The position numbers and the translations under genes were made by a program. From Rhodospirillaceae bacterium bin65 (GTDB taxonomy: Bacteria; Pseudomonadota; Alphaproteobacteria; Bin65): a stretch of 50,702 nt of DNA. The notes under the pieces are model-generated. The model was not told the DNA's origin, searched no databases, and worked only from the letters and a program-made list of their open reading frames with translations. The stretch is from positions 1 through 50,702 of the forward strand of contig MPMX01000030.1 in assembly GCA_002238725.1 (NCBI GenBank). The letters run 5' to 3'. Shown here one piece after another: positions 8,297-16,839 of this stretch; positions within the stretch are counted from its first letter, which is position 1, and each line of letters starts with the position of its first letter.

Positions 8297-9853
8297 CTAA
8301 CGTCCGGGCTGCTGGCGCGCGGTCGAGCGCTTGTAGTGTCCCTGGACGATGCGGTCGATCACCATGGCGCAGAACAGGATGGCGAGGCCGGCCAGCATCC
8401 CCTGGCCCTTGGCCGCGTACTGGAGCGCGATAAGCACGTCCTGGCCCAGGCCCTTGGCGCCGATCAGCGACGCAATCACCACCATCGACAGGCACATCAG
8501 GATGGTCTGGTTGACCCCGGTCATGATCGACGGCATGGCGAGCGGAATCTCGATATCCTTGAGCAGGGTCCACCGGGTGCAGCCGAACGCGGTTGCGCCT
8601 TCCTTGATATTTTCCGGCACGCCGCGAATCCCGAGCGCCGTGAGGCGTATGACCGGCGGCATCCCGAACACGAGCGTCGCCAGCACACCCGGCGGCTTGC
8701 CGGTGCCGAAGAAGGCGATGATCGGGATCAGGTAGACGAACGCCGGCATCGTCTGCATGAAATCCAGCACCGGCAGGGCGGCGTTATAGGCCCTCTGGTT
8801 CTTGCCGAACCAGATGCCGAGCGGAATTCCGAACAACACGCACAGGAAGGCGGCGGCGCCGAGCAGGGCTACCGTCACCATGCTGGTCTCCCACAGGCCG
8901 AACAGGGCCAGGTAGGCGAGCGCGGCGGCGGTAAACACTGCGACCCGCGGACCCGCCAGGCGCCACGCAACGACGATAATGACCGTCATGACCACCGGCC
9001 ACGGCGCGTCGACCAGCACCGTTTCCAGGCCGTCCAGAATCGTCCTGATTGCCGTGACGACACTGTTGAAGACGCCTGCGCCCTCGATCGACAGCCAGTC
9101 GAATCCTGCGTCCAGCCAGTCCGACACGGGTGCGTAATAGAGCTTTTTCTGAATCGGAAGGCCGGCGATGTAGGGTTCGAGCGCCGGATCGATCTTGCCG
9201 ACCGTGAAGCGGTAGAGCGTGAGCGGCACGATGGCCAGCCACAGAAGGCCGGCAAGGCCGGCCCTGGTCCAGCTTATGCCTGCGACCGTTCCGGCGGGAT
9301 TCGCGCGCCAGTTCAAATACTGCTTCTCGTAGCGCGTGTTGGCGTAGAAACCCTGCACGAGGCGCAGGCCGGCCAGCAGAGCGAGGCCGACGAGCAGAAA
9401 CGTCGTCGCGCCCTCGGCCGCAAGCGCCGCCTCCTCGGCGACGCGGACGGCGATCTTCTTCAGATTCTCCGCGCGGTTCAGGAACGAAGCGGCGTCGGGA
9501 TCGCCGGCGAGCTTCGCGGCCTCGTACTTTGCCATGAATTCGTCGGACTTGAGGGTGAGCCGGTCCAGCCGGGCAAGCTTGTCCGCGCCGAGATCGCCCC
9601 ACCAGCCCCTGCCGATCTGGACGAAGGCGAGCGCCTCCAGCACCAGAAACATCCAGAAGAACCCCCACAGGCCGCGGGAAGCTCCCCAGAAGGGGCCGGC
9701 CAGCGCGGCCGCCGTATTCCAGGACCAGGGGAAGCGGGTGGCCGACTGGATCTTCCCGAACTCCCGGCTGTAGTACCCTTGCCGGGTGACGACGAATTCG
9801 CCGACCGAGCTGGCGAGCCGGCCCGGCCTTTCGCGATTTTCGGTCTGTTGCAT
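8297..9853 (-). CDS. proW: ABC importer permease, ProW type, long form
   Basis: This is a 518-residue membrane protein. The C-terminal part (about 270-505) is the usual permease of quaternary-amine ABC importers, with the coupling motif 'EGATAFGCTRWTLLKDIEI' facing the ATPase. It carries an N-terminal extension of roughly 200 residues with extra membrane segments (about 45-75, 148-168, 205-225) and a charged helical stretch between them. Ordinary ProW proteins are about 280-355 residues. Its start codon overlaps the stop of proV (TGATG), showing translational coupling. With ProV and ProX nearby it should form an importer for glycine betaine, choline, TMAO or a related cation. The exact substrate is not readable. 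Confidence 0.85.
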   Translation of the reverse strand: MQQTENRERPGRLASSVGEFVVTRQGYYSREFGKIQSATRFPWSWNTAAALAGPFWGASRGLWGFFWMFLVLEALAFVQIGRGWWGDLGADKLARLDRLTLKSDEFMAKYEAAKLAGDPDAASFLNRAENLKKIAVRVAEEAALAAEGATTFLLVGLALLAGLRLVQGFYANTRYEKQYLNWRANPAGTVAGISWTRAGLAGLLWLAIVPLTLYRFTVGKIDPALEPYIAGLPIQKKLYYAPVSDWLDAGFDWLSIEGAGVFNSVVTAIRTILDGLETVLVDAPWPVVMTVIIVVAWRLAGPRVAVFTAAALAYLALFGLWETSMVTVALLGAAAFLCVLFGIPLGIWFGKNQRAYNAALPVLDFMQTMPAFVYLIPIIAFFGTGKPPGVLATLVFGMPPVIRLTALGIRGVPENIKEGATAFGCTRWTLLKDIEIPLAMPSIMTGVNQTILMCLSMVVIASLIGAKGLGQDVLIALQYAAKGQGMLAGLAILFCAMVIDRIVQGHYKRSTARQQPGR

Positions 9854-10899
9854 CAGTTGTCCCCGCCCTTGATTCCCTTGAGCAGCGTAGCCTTGTCGAT
9901 CACGCCCACGTCCCTGCCGCCTTCAGCGATGACGATGGGCTGATCGGTCGTGGTCGAAATGTCGATGAGTCCGCTGAGGTCGATATCGTGCGGCGCCCTC
10001 GGGGCCCGGCTCAAATCTTCGCCCGGACGCGGTCGGTACGACTCGATCCGCTCCATGACGGTGTGGGCGAAGATCAGCTTCAGCGTGGAAATGCCCTCCA
10101 CGAAATCGCGCACATAATCGTCGATCGGGTTGGTGACGATCTCCTCGGGCGTGCCGATCTGCACGATCCGGCCGTCCTTCATGATCGCGATCCGGCTGCC
10201 GATGCGGATCGCCTCGTCGAGATCGTGGGTGATGAACACCGTGGTCTTGTTCAACTCGGCCGACAGCGCCATGAACTGCTCCTGAAGCTGCCGCCGGATC
10301 AGCGGGTCCAGGGCGGAGAACGGCTCGTCCATCAACAGGATCTCGGGGTCCGACGCGAGCGCCCGGGCGAGGCCGACCCGCTGCTGCATGCCGCCCGACA
10401 GTTCGCTCGGAAAGCGGTCCTCGTAACCGTCCAGATTGACCAGGCTGAGGCAGCGTTGGGAGACTTCCCACCGCGTCGATTTCGGCTCGCCCTGCACCTG
10501 CAGCGGGAAGGCGACGTTGTCCCGGACCGTGCGGTGCGGAAACAGCGCCATGTGCTGGAACACCATGCCGATCTGGGCGGCGCGCAACTTCCGCAATTCG
10601 CCTTCTCCAAGCGCCAGCACATCCCTTCCGAGCACTTCGATGCGGCCGGACGTCGGCTCGATCAGCCGGTTGATATGACGAACCATCGTCGACTTTCCCG
10701 AGCCCGACAGTCCCATGACGCAAAAGATCTCGCCGCGCGGAACGTCGAAGGAGCAATCCGCGATGCCGACCACGCATCCGAACTCTTCGAGCACCTGCGC
10801 CTTGGTGAGGCCGTCCTGCGCGATGGCCTGCATTGCTTCCCCTGCGCGCGTGCCGAAAATCTTCCACACGCCGTCCAATCTGATGACAGGTTCAGTCAA
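9853..10899 (-). CDS. proV: ABC importer ATPase, ProV type
   Basis: This 348-residue ATP-binding subunit energises the ProW permease on the inner face of the membrane. Walker A is GLSGSGKST (about 63-71), the signature is LSGGMQQRVGLARALA, and Walker B is LLMDEPFSALDPL. These are followed by a shortened C-terminal region ('QPIVIAEGGRDVGVIDKATL') that resembles the CBS regulatory part of betaine ATPases. 'MVRHINRLIEPTSG' is typical of the glycine betaine/proline subgroup. The stop overlaps the start of proW. The gene is divergent from the dimethylargininase-type gene with about 120 bases between. Confidence 0.9.
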   Translation of the reverse strand: MTEPVIRLDGVWKIFGTRAGEAMQAIAQDGLTKAQVLEEFGCVVGIADCSFDVPRGEIFCVMGLSGSGKSTMVRHINRLIEPTSGRIEVLGRDVLALGEGELRKLRAAQIGMVFQHMALFPHRTVRDNVAFPLQVQGEPKSTRWEVSQRCLSLVNLDGYEDRFPSELSGGMQQRVGLARALASDPEILLMDEPFSALDPLIRRQLQEQFMALSAELNKTTVFITHDLDEAIRIGSRIAIMKDGRIVQIGTPEEIVTNPIDDYVRDFVEGISTLKLIFAHTVMERIESYRPRPGEDLSRAPRAPHDIDLSGLIDISTTTDQPIVIAEGGRDVGVIDKATLLKGIKGGDN

Positions 10900-11020
10900 T
10901 CGGGTTTACTCCGTCCGGGCCGAATCGCCTCTTGGCGGGGCGCGGCCGGTCTGTCGTTCGCTTTTTCTGGAATTGCCGGATGGATGATGTATTCACGGTG
11001 ATCGTCGACTCCAGGACGGA

Positions 11021-11920
11021 ATGCACATGACCAGCACCGCTTCGACGCCGCGCCGATGGGGCATCCCGAACGACTACGGGCCGCTCAGGGACGTCCTTCT
11101 CGGCACACCGGCATTCTACCGCTGGATCGACGCCGGCCCGATCACGATGCGGACACTGAACAACCAGGAGCGCACCGGCGTCCAATTCAACTTGCAGACG
11201 GCTATGTCGCAACATGCCGAGATGGTCTCGATCTTCGAGTCGAACGGGGTCAACTGCCACTATCTGGACGCCGACGAGGTTCTGCATCGCAACTTCTTCG
11301 CGCGCGATTCGAGCGCCATGACGCCCTGGGGAGCCATTATCTGCCACATGCAACTCAAGAGCCGGCGCGCCGACTATGTGACCGCCATCCGCTTCTACCA
11401 AGACAACGACATTCCGATCTGGCGCTACACCACCGCCGGCCATTTCGAGGGCGGCGATTTCAACATCCTGGAGCCGGGCTTCGTCCTGATCGGCTACAGC
11501 GGCGAGCGGTCCGAACGCGAGGGCTCTGAGCAGGTTGCGCAATGGGTGCGGGCGCAGGGATGGGAGGCAGTCGTCGCGCCGATCTCGCGGGAGTTCATCC
11601 ATATGGACGGCCTGGTGGTGCCGCTTGCGCCAAAATTGCTCGTGGCCTGCGTCGACGCGCTGGAGGACTGGCTGGTGGCATTGCTGCGCGGGCGCGGCTT
11701 CGAGTTCGTCGACGTCAGCTATGCGGAAGCCAGGAATCTCGGTGTCAACTTGGTCGCGCTCGGCAACGACCGGGTCTTGTCGATGCGCGGGGCGGAAGAT
11801 CTGAACGCCCGAATGCGGGCCATGGGCTTCGAGGTTTTCGATCCGGATATGTCCATGTTCACGCTAGGCGGCGGCGGCGTCCATTGCCTGAGTCAGGCGC
11901 TCTACCGGGACGAGGTCTGA
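11021..11920 (+). CDS. Dimethylargininase / amidinotransferase-type guanidino hydrolase
   Basis: This 299-residue protein belongs to the guanidino-modifying (arginine deiminase) fold superfamily. Catalytic elements are visible: 'GHFEGGDFNI' (Glu143, Asp146), 'REFIHMDGLVVPL' (His194, Asp196) and 'GGGGVHCLSQAL' with the nucleophile Cys289 close to the C-terminus. Such enzymes attack the guanidinium carbon through a cysteine; the dimethylargininase branch yields citrulline plus a methylamine. AGGA lies only four bases before the ATG at 11021 and ten before the ATG at 11027, so either could start the protein. The neighbours (ureohydrolase, ProXWV importer, LysR regulator) suggest catabolism of a guanidino compound. 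Whether it cuts methylarginine or something else is inference. Confidence 0.8.
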   Translation: MHMTSTASTPRRWGIPNDYGPLRDVLLGTPAFYRWIDAGPITMRTLNNQERTGVQFNLQTAMSQHAEMVSIFESNGVNCHYLDADEVLHRNFFARDSSAMTPWGAIICHMQLKSRRADYVTAIRFYQDNDIPIWRYTTAGHFEGGDFNILEPGFVLIGYSGERSEREGSEQVAQWVRAQGWEAVVAPISREFIHMDGLVVPLAPKLLVACVDALEDWLVALLRGRGFEFVDVSYAEARNLGVNLVALGNDRVLSMRGAEDLNARMRAMGFEVFDPDMSMFTLGGGGVHCLSQALYRDEV

Positions 11921-11937
11921 CCGGACCGTCGAGGAAG

Positions 11938-11979
11938 CCTTTGCCGGCAAAGAGAAGGGGCGATGCCGCGGCATCGCCC
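11938..11979. terminator. Pair of palindromes between convergent genes
   Basis: Two perfect palindromes follow the dimethylargininase-type gene: CTTTGCCGGCAAAG at about 11938-11952 and a 22-base palindrome at 11958-11979 (core GATGCCGCGGCATC). The converging proX gene ends at 12099. They could end transcription from both sides. Neither has a strong T-run. Confidence 0.45.
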
Positions 11980-12098
11980 AATTCACGCACCGTCGCCCGC
12001 GCGGAGTTGACCGCTCATTGCCGGCCCGGGCACTCCGACGAACCGTCCGCACAAGCCAGACCGACATGAACGGTGGGGGCGCATCGAATTTCCATGGA

Positions 12099-13055
12099 CT
12101 ATTTCAACCAGGAATCCACGAGCTTCGCGTTTTCCTTGGCCCACTGCTTGGCGTAGTCGGCCGCGCTCATTTTCTTGACGACGAGGGCGAAGGTCATGCG
12201 GGAGACCAAGTCGGTAGTCAGCTTGACCTTGCTCAACAGGGCCGCGGCTTCCGGATGTTTCTTTTCCAGGGACGCCGCGTAGTGCACATGCAGATAGGCG
12301 AGGTCCCAAGCGACCGGCGCGCTCGATTTCTCCAGCCATTGCGGATCGTCGGTCGGCTGAATGATCTTCCACTTGGACGCGTCGTATTTGGGTTCCTTCA
12401 GGATCACCAGGTCGTGCAGCGCGAACATGTGGTTGGGCGTGTAGCAGTAGAAGACGTGATTGGCGTTCTTCGCGACGGCTGAGTCGACATTGGCCATCGC
12501 CAATGCCTCGTCCATTTCCAGCAGCTCCATGGTCTCGTCGTAGCCGTAGCTCTTGGCCCGGATCTTCTCGATATTGGTCGAGGCCCAGCCCGACGCTCCG
12601 ACCCAGACTTCGCCCCGGCCGTCGCCGTTGGTATCGAAGTTCTTCGCCATATCGGGATCGGCTAGATCGGCCACCTTGGTAATGCCGGTCCGCTTCGCAG
12701 TCGCCTTCGTCACGCACATGCCCTGAAACGAGGGCACGCCGTTCGGGCTCATCCTGACCGTGCCCTTGGACTTGACGAACTTGTTGTGCAGGTTGGTCTG
12801 GTTCGGCAGCCAGACTTCCGGATGCACATGCATGCTGCCGGAATCCATCGCCTCGAAGATGACCGGATTCGTGCCGTTCTGGAGCTCCACTTCGAGCCCG
12901 AGATTGTCCTCCAGCACCACTTTGAGGATGTTTGCGGTGGCCGCCGCCGACGGCCAGTTAGGGACGCCGACGACGACATCGGCCGCCTGGGCGGACGACA
13001 CACCGGCAAATAGCAGGGCTGCACACAGGCTACGACGCCAATTGAGTATCCTCAT
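12099..13055 (-). CDS. proX: Periplasmic quaternary-amine-binding protein, ProX type
   Basis: This 318-residue secreted protein starts at the ATG at 13055, with GGAGAG seven bases upstream. It has a signal peptide 'LCAALLFAGVSSAQA' and a mature start 'ADVVVGVPNWPSAAATANIL'. The 'MDSGSMHVHPEVWLPNQ' stretch and several conserved tryptophans are typical of ProX/OpuAC binding proteins, which hold quaternary amines in an aromatic cage. It should deliver substrate to the ProVW pair encoded 1.2 kb away on the same strand, separated by the plus-strand dimethylargininase-type gene. It faces the LysR gene across a 295-base divergent region. Confidence 0.85.
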   Translation of the reverse strand: MRILNWRRSLCAALLFAGVSSAQAADVVVGVPNWPSAAATANILKVVLEDNLGLEVELQNGTNPVIFEAMDSGSMHVHPEVWLPNQTNLHNKFVKSKGTVRMSPNGVPSFQGMCVTKATAKRTGITKVADLADPDMAKNFDTNGDGRGEVWVGASGWASTNIEKIRAKSYGYDETMELLEMDEALAMANVDSAVAKNANHVFYCYTPNHMFALHDLVILKEPKYDASKWKIIQPTDDPQWLEKSSAPVAWDLAYLHVHYAASLEKKHPEAAALLSKVKLTTDLVSRMTFALVVKKMSAADYAKQWAKENAKLVDSWLK

Positions 13056-13319
13056 CCTACTCTCCTTCGGTTGAACGGATTGGTGACGAAAATTATCGGA
13101 TGCATCAGCTTCAGACCGATCTGACAACGGTGCGTTCGACGGCCGGCGGACGGCAGAACTTCGCGCCACCCGACACACAACCAGCGCGCCCCGAACCTGA
13201 CACCGATCGCGTGCTTGAGCGCATCGTCGTTGGCTGCCCCGCCCGATTTCGCGTCAAGCCACTGTGTTGGCTCAGCCGCGGTCGCTTTGGCGTACGGTTG
13301 ACGGTAGGGGCGATTTCAG

Positions 13320-13336
13320 ATTGAATAAACATCAAT
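13320..13336. promoter_or_regulatory. Candidate LysR operator (T-N11-A inverted repeat)
   Basis: ATTGA-N7-TCAAT lies 14 bases before the LysR gene and about 265 bases before proX. It has the LysR-box form (an inverted repeat containing T-N11-A) and sits where autoregulation and divergent control are usual. No second copy was noticed at the other cluster promoters. Confidence 0.5.
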
Positions 13337-13350
13337 CATAGAATGCTAAG

Positions 13351-14304
13351 ATGCCAAATCGATCAAGTAACGCGCCGCCCGGCGCAACAACGATCCCGCG
13401 TCTCCACAAGGCGGACCTCCACATGCTCGCCGTCTTCATGACGGTAGCGGAATGCGGAGGGTTCGCCGCAGCGCAGGTTGCGCTGAATGTCGGCCAGTCG
13501 ACCATCAGCCGCCAGATCGGCGATCTGGAAAAGCGCCTCGGCATGCGTCTTTGCCAACGCGGGCGGGCGGGCTTCCGCCTGACGGACAAGGGGCGCACGG
13601 TCTACGAGGCATGCCAGCACCTCGAGACTGCGCTGGAGAGTTTCCGCACCACGGTCGGCGCCTTGCGCGGCGAACTGATCGGCGATCTCTCGATCGCGGC
13701 GATCGACAACTGGGCCACCGAGCGTTGCTTTCCGCTGGCCGACGTGCTCCAGGCCTTCAGGAGCAGGGCTCGGCAGGTCCACATCGACCTCCATACGCTG
13801 GCGCCCGACGAGATAGAGCGCGCCGTTCTGGAAAACCGGGTCAACCTGGGGATCGGCGTCTTCCATCAGCGCCGTCCCGGCCTGATCTACGAGATGCTCT
13901 ACGACGATCCGGTGGAACTCTATTCCGGGGCGAGCCATGAACTCTTCAACCGGGCTCCGCACGGGCTCGACCGCGACGACCTGGAGGCGGCCGATCTCGC
14001 CCACCGCGCTTACCTGTCCGAGCGGCAGGTTGCGCCGCTCACCGGAGATCTGCCGTCGACCGCTACGGCACGTCAGATTGAGGGCGTTGCGTTCCTCATT
14101 CTGTCGGGCTGGCACATCGGCTACCTGCCCGTCTCATACGCCGAAAGGTGGGTGGAGAGCGGGCGTATGCGCAGCATCCTGCCCGAAACCTACGGCCTCA
14201 ACACAAAGATGGAGTTGGTGACCCGACGCGGCGTAACGCCGACGCTGGTAAGCCAGACCTTTGCGGACATTCTGCGGGAAACCACCCTTCCACTGCGCTG
14301 CTGA
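13351..14304 (+). CDS. LysR-family transcriptional regulator
   Basis: This is a 317-residue regulator. The N-terminal winged helix (about 20-80) reads 'HMLAVFMTVAECGGFAAAQ', 'VGQSTISRQIGDLEKRLG' and 'CQRGRAGFRLTDKG', followed by the effector-binding domain starting at 'GELIGDLSIAAIDNWA'. Such proteins sense a small metabolite and control a nearby, often divergent, gene. Its position facing proX, with an inverted repeat between, makes the importer and guanidino genes its likely targets. The AT-rich start region has only a weak ribosome site. The inducer is unknown. Confidence 0.88.
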   Translation: MPNRSSNAPPGATTIPRLHKADLHMLAVFMTVAECGGFAAAQVALNVGQSTISRQIGDLEKRLGMRLCQRGRAGFRLTDKGRTVYEACQHLETALESFRTTVGALRGELIGDLSIAAIDNWATERCFPLADVLQAFRSRARQVHIDLHTLAPDEIERAVLENRVNLGIGVFHQRRPGLIYEMLYDDPVELYSGASHELFNRAPHGLDRDDLEAADLAHRAYLSERQVAPLTGDLPSTATARQIEGVAFLILSGWHIGYLPVSYAERWVESGRMRSILPETYGLNTKMELVTRRGVTPTLVSQTFADILRETTLPLRC

Positions 14305-14487
14305 CCGGCAGCTACCGTCGCCTCGCCTGGCGTTGTCGCTTGTACACAGTCCCGCATGGCCCGACCGCACGATGCGTGGCATCCGCGTTCGACCCGTTGG
14401 GAAAAGCCGATCGGCAATTGTGTCGTCCGGAATGCCGGTTGGGCCCGCGAACAAGCCGTTCGATGCGCCTAAATTCAACGTCCTGGC

Positions 14488-14796
14488 CTACCTCCTTGCG
14501 CTATGGCGCCGGCGATCGACACACGCTCGACGGACATTCCTGCCCTGGCGCTCCATCTCTTTGCGCAACGCTTCCAGGTTCGACGGCCTGCGGTGATCGA
14601 TCTCGCGATGCTTGGCGACGAACTCGGCCGTAACGGAGACCTGGTGCATCAGGATCGCAGTGGCGCATTCGCTTGTCATGTGGGCGTGGGCTGGGCGGGC
14701 GGACACCAGGACGACGGCCGCGCCGCCCCACAGCAGCGCCAGCATCAGGGCAAACCACAGGAGCAGCCAACGAAACTCATACGGCGTGTGCTTCAT
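14488..14796 (-). CDS. Small single-pass membrane or exported protein, unknown
   Basis: This is a 102-residue candidate starting MKHTPYEFRWLLLWFALMLA, with one strong hydrophobic segment (about 9-32) that ends in 'ARPAHAHM', a possible signal-peptidase site. The rest is charged, with a histidine-containing stretch ('VAKHREIDHRRPSNLEALRK') and two cysteines. A GGCGGAG lies about ten bases upstream. I do not recognise a family. The coherent signal segment supports a real gene. It lies downstream of decayed adhesin sequence and converges with the LysR gene. Confidence 0.5.
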   Translation of the reverse strand: MKHTPYEFRWLLLWFALMLALLWGGAAVVLVSARPAHAHMTSECATAILMHQVSVTAEFVAKHREIDHRRPSNLEALRKEMERQGRNVRRACVDRRRHSARR

Positions 14797-14949
14797 TGAC
14801 CGCGGCTCCGCCTGTCGGGAAAGCCGGGACCGGGAGGCACCCAAGCGCCCGGCCGTCCCGGCCGGCCGGCCGCCGGTTCCGATGCCGGTTGCGGCCCCGC
14901 TCCGCTCCGGGGCCGCCATCCCGGCAATGCCCGCCCGGCCAGCGTCGCC

Positions 14950-15230
14950 CGCTCCGTGCCCGCCGCCCGCCTGACGGTCACCGCCCAAGTCTGCGCCGCG
15001 CCGCCGCCGGTCCGGGGCGTCGCCTTCACCTCGATGACGGTCTCTCCGGTTGCCTCCAGTTCGACGACCGCGCTCGGCATGCCGCTCGACAACGCCGTCA
15101 GCGTCCCGCCCTGCACGCCCGCCTCGACCGTGTTCGCGGCGTGGTCGGCCAGCGGCGTCAGATCCACATGCGTCGCCGCATAGGCCGCCGCACTCGCCGG
15201 GCTGTCCGAGCTACTGCCATAGCAGCTATT
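14950..15230 (-). pseudogene. Fragment of a surface protein: one cadherin-like beta-sandwich domain
   Basis: Minus-strand residues 'YAATHVDLTPLADHAANTVE', 'LTALSSGMPSAVVELEATG' and 'AQTWAVTVRRA' match one repeat of the cadherin-like beta-sandwich domain, which recurs in giant bacterial adhesins. The last strand with 'Y/W.VTV.R' is characteristic. No start, signal or neighbouring repeats are present, and the frame drifts into sequence downstream of sodC. It is a piece of a formerly larger gene, possibly the same one as the fragment at 16.8-17.4 kb. Confidence 0.55.
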
Positions 15231-15273
15231 CTGGCTCCACCCATGCGGAGCGATTTCGGACGTCGGTGCCGGG

Positions 15274-15792
15274 CTACATCTTGCCGATGATGCCACAGCC
15301 AATGCGCCCGCCGGAACCGCCAATGGGCTGGGACATGTGATCGTCGGGGTGCTCGTGAATGATGACCGCCGATCCATCCCCGTCGAGGAGGGCGGGCATG
15401 TCGCCGCCCGACACCGAGACCAGGGTAGTGAAGAACTCGGCCTTCGCCGTTCCGTCGGCGGCGGCGAACAGGTTGGGCAGATCGCCGTTGTCCGGTCCTT
15501 TGGGGTTGCGCAGGCCGTGCCTGGCCTTGCCCGGATTGATATGGCCCGTCGCCGCCTTGAAGTTTGGCGTGCACGAGCCGACGGCGTGCAGGTGAATGCC
15601 GTGGCCGCCGGGCGGCAGGCCGGCCGCGTCGACGGAAATGAGCACGCCGGTGGGCGTCTGCTCGAAAGTGGCCTTGCCGATGACCGCGCCGTCGGTGTTG
15701 ACGATGTCGGCGGCCGCCATGTCGGCGGCCGAGGCGAGAGAAGGTGCGATGGCCGCGGCAAGCGCGGTGACTGCAATTGCCAGGATTCTCAT
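15274..15792 (-). CDS. sodC: Periplasmic copper/zinc superoxide dismutase
   Basis: This 172-residue exported enzyme turns superoxide into hydrogen peroxide and oxygen in the periplasm. After a signal peptide ('LAIAVTALAAAIAPSLASA') come the copper ligands in 'HGIHLHAVGSC', the bridging and zinc ligands in 'FKAATGHINPGKARHG', 'IIHEHPDDHMSQPIGGSGG' and the closing 'RIGCGIIGK'. The disulfide cysteines are both present. The start at 15792 has an ideal GGAGGAGACAA before it. It is flanked by adhesin and integrase fragments, so it may have survived in, or arrived with, accessory DNA. Peroxide made here would suit the katG/oxyR pair at 24-27 kb. Confidence 0.93.
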   Translation of the reverse strand: MRILAIAVTALAAAIAPSLASAADMAAADIVNTDGAVIGKATFEQTPTGVLISVDAAGLPPGGHGIHLHAVGSCTPNFKAATGHINPGKARHGLRNPKGPDNGDLPNLFAAADGTAKAEFFTTLVSVSGGDMPALLDGDGSAVIIHEHPDDHMSQPIGGSGGRIGCGIIGKM

Positions 15793-15989
15793 TTGTCTCC
15801 TCCTCTTCTGCCCGGACCCTCGTTCCGGACCCCGTGAGGCATGATATTGAACGATCGCTACTCCGAATTACATGCCTGTGTGGGCATCGATCAACAACGC
15901 CGTCAATGGTGCCGTGCCATGAAAGTGTTCTCGACCGCGCCGCCCACATGTGCGGCGCTCAACGGCTTGGCGGAACGCTTGCGAGCGTA

Positions 15990-16221
15990 ACACCATTCCC
16001 TCGCTCAAGGCAGTGGCGCTGGCGCGCGACGACGTGTGCATCCATCACCTGCGTCACAGGTTTGCCTGGGAGGCGGCGATGGACGGCGAGAGCCTGTCCA
16101 TGGTGGGGAAGATCCTGGGCCTGCCCAGACAACCGCCCGCTACGCTCACCTCGCCGACGATCCGCTGCAGGGCGCTTCCGGGCGCATCGCCACGTCTCTC
16201 AAGCGGGCGATGGGCCGGTAG
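15990..16221 (+). pseudogene. Tyrosine integrase C-terminal fragment, frameshifted
   Basis: 'DDVCIHHLRHRFAWEAAMDG' and 'ESLSMVGKILGL' carry the catalytic HxLRH and the region before the tyrosine. After a frameshift near 16125 the sequence continues 'QTTARYAHLADDPLQGASGR' and 'IATSLKRAMGR', including the catalytic tyrosine. It is close in pattern to the intact integrase at 34-35 kb, so a related island probably once ended here. The N-terminal two thirds are missing. Confidence 0.75.
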
Positions 16222-16269
16222 CCGCCGCGTGCCGGTTTTTTCCTTCGCAAGCTCCCCCGCATGTCCCGA

Positions 16270-16800
16270 TCACTCCTCGGCCAGGACGCGCGGCACGAGA
16301 TCGCGCCAGCCGCCGTCGGCGAGCGCCTGCGCCTTCGGGATCCAGCGCCGCACCTGGGAGCGCATCCAGCTGTCGGAGGCCCACACCCTGGCCACGTCCT
16401 CCTTGCCCCAGACGTCCTCCGCGACCCCGCGCGGCTTCTTGCCCGCCCCGAGGCCTTCCAGCACCGTCACCAGCCTGTCGATTTCCTGAACCCCGTCCCC
16501 CGACCCTTCCCGTTCCGAGGGGCCGGACGACCCGCCACGCTCCAAAAGTCGAGAAGGCGCTGCACCGATAGCGGCGCCCTGAGCCCGAACGTGTGCTTGA
16601 TGGCGATCCCGCCATCCTGCGGAAACCGCCCGACGCCGCTCAGCAGAATCTGCACGGCCGCCGCCGTATTCGACCTTGAGCACCAGACCGCCACCCAACA
16701 GGCGGAGCCCCTCGACCGAGCCGTCGTCTCCGACCATCGCGACCAGCGGCCGCGCGCCCGGGTCCAGCAGACCCTCCGGCATCCCGTCCTGAGGCGGAAA
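16270..16800 (-). pseudogene. DUF2285-like mobile-element regulator remnant, two frameshifts
   Basis: Three minus-strand frames together give a DUF2285-type protein: 'GLRLLGGGLVLKVEYGGG', then 'VQILLSGVGRFPQDGGIAIK' and 'LSVQRLLDFWSVAGRPAP', then 'EIDRLVTVLEGLGAGKKPRG' and 'SWMRSQVRRWIPKAQALADG' ending 'WRDLVPRVLAEE'. Proteins of this family are common in alphaproteobacterial integrative and conjugative elements, usually near an integrase. An integrase fragment indeed lies just beside it. The two frame breaks mean no intact protein is made. Confidence 0.6.
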
Positions 16801-16839
16801 GCGACACCGTCGGGGCTGCGCCGGCGGTGCAGGCTGCAA

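Noticed and set aside
8336..9943. 535-codon plus-strand frame opposite proW
   Set aside because: Antisense shadow. The minus strand has membrane segments and the permease motif.
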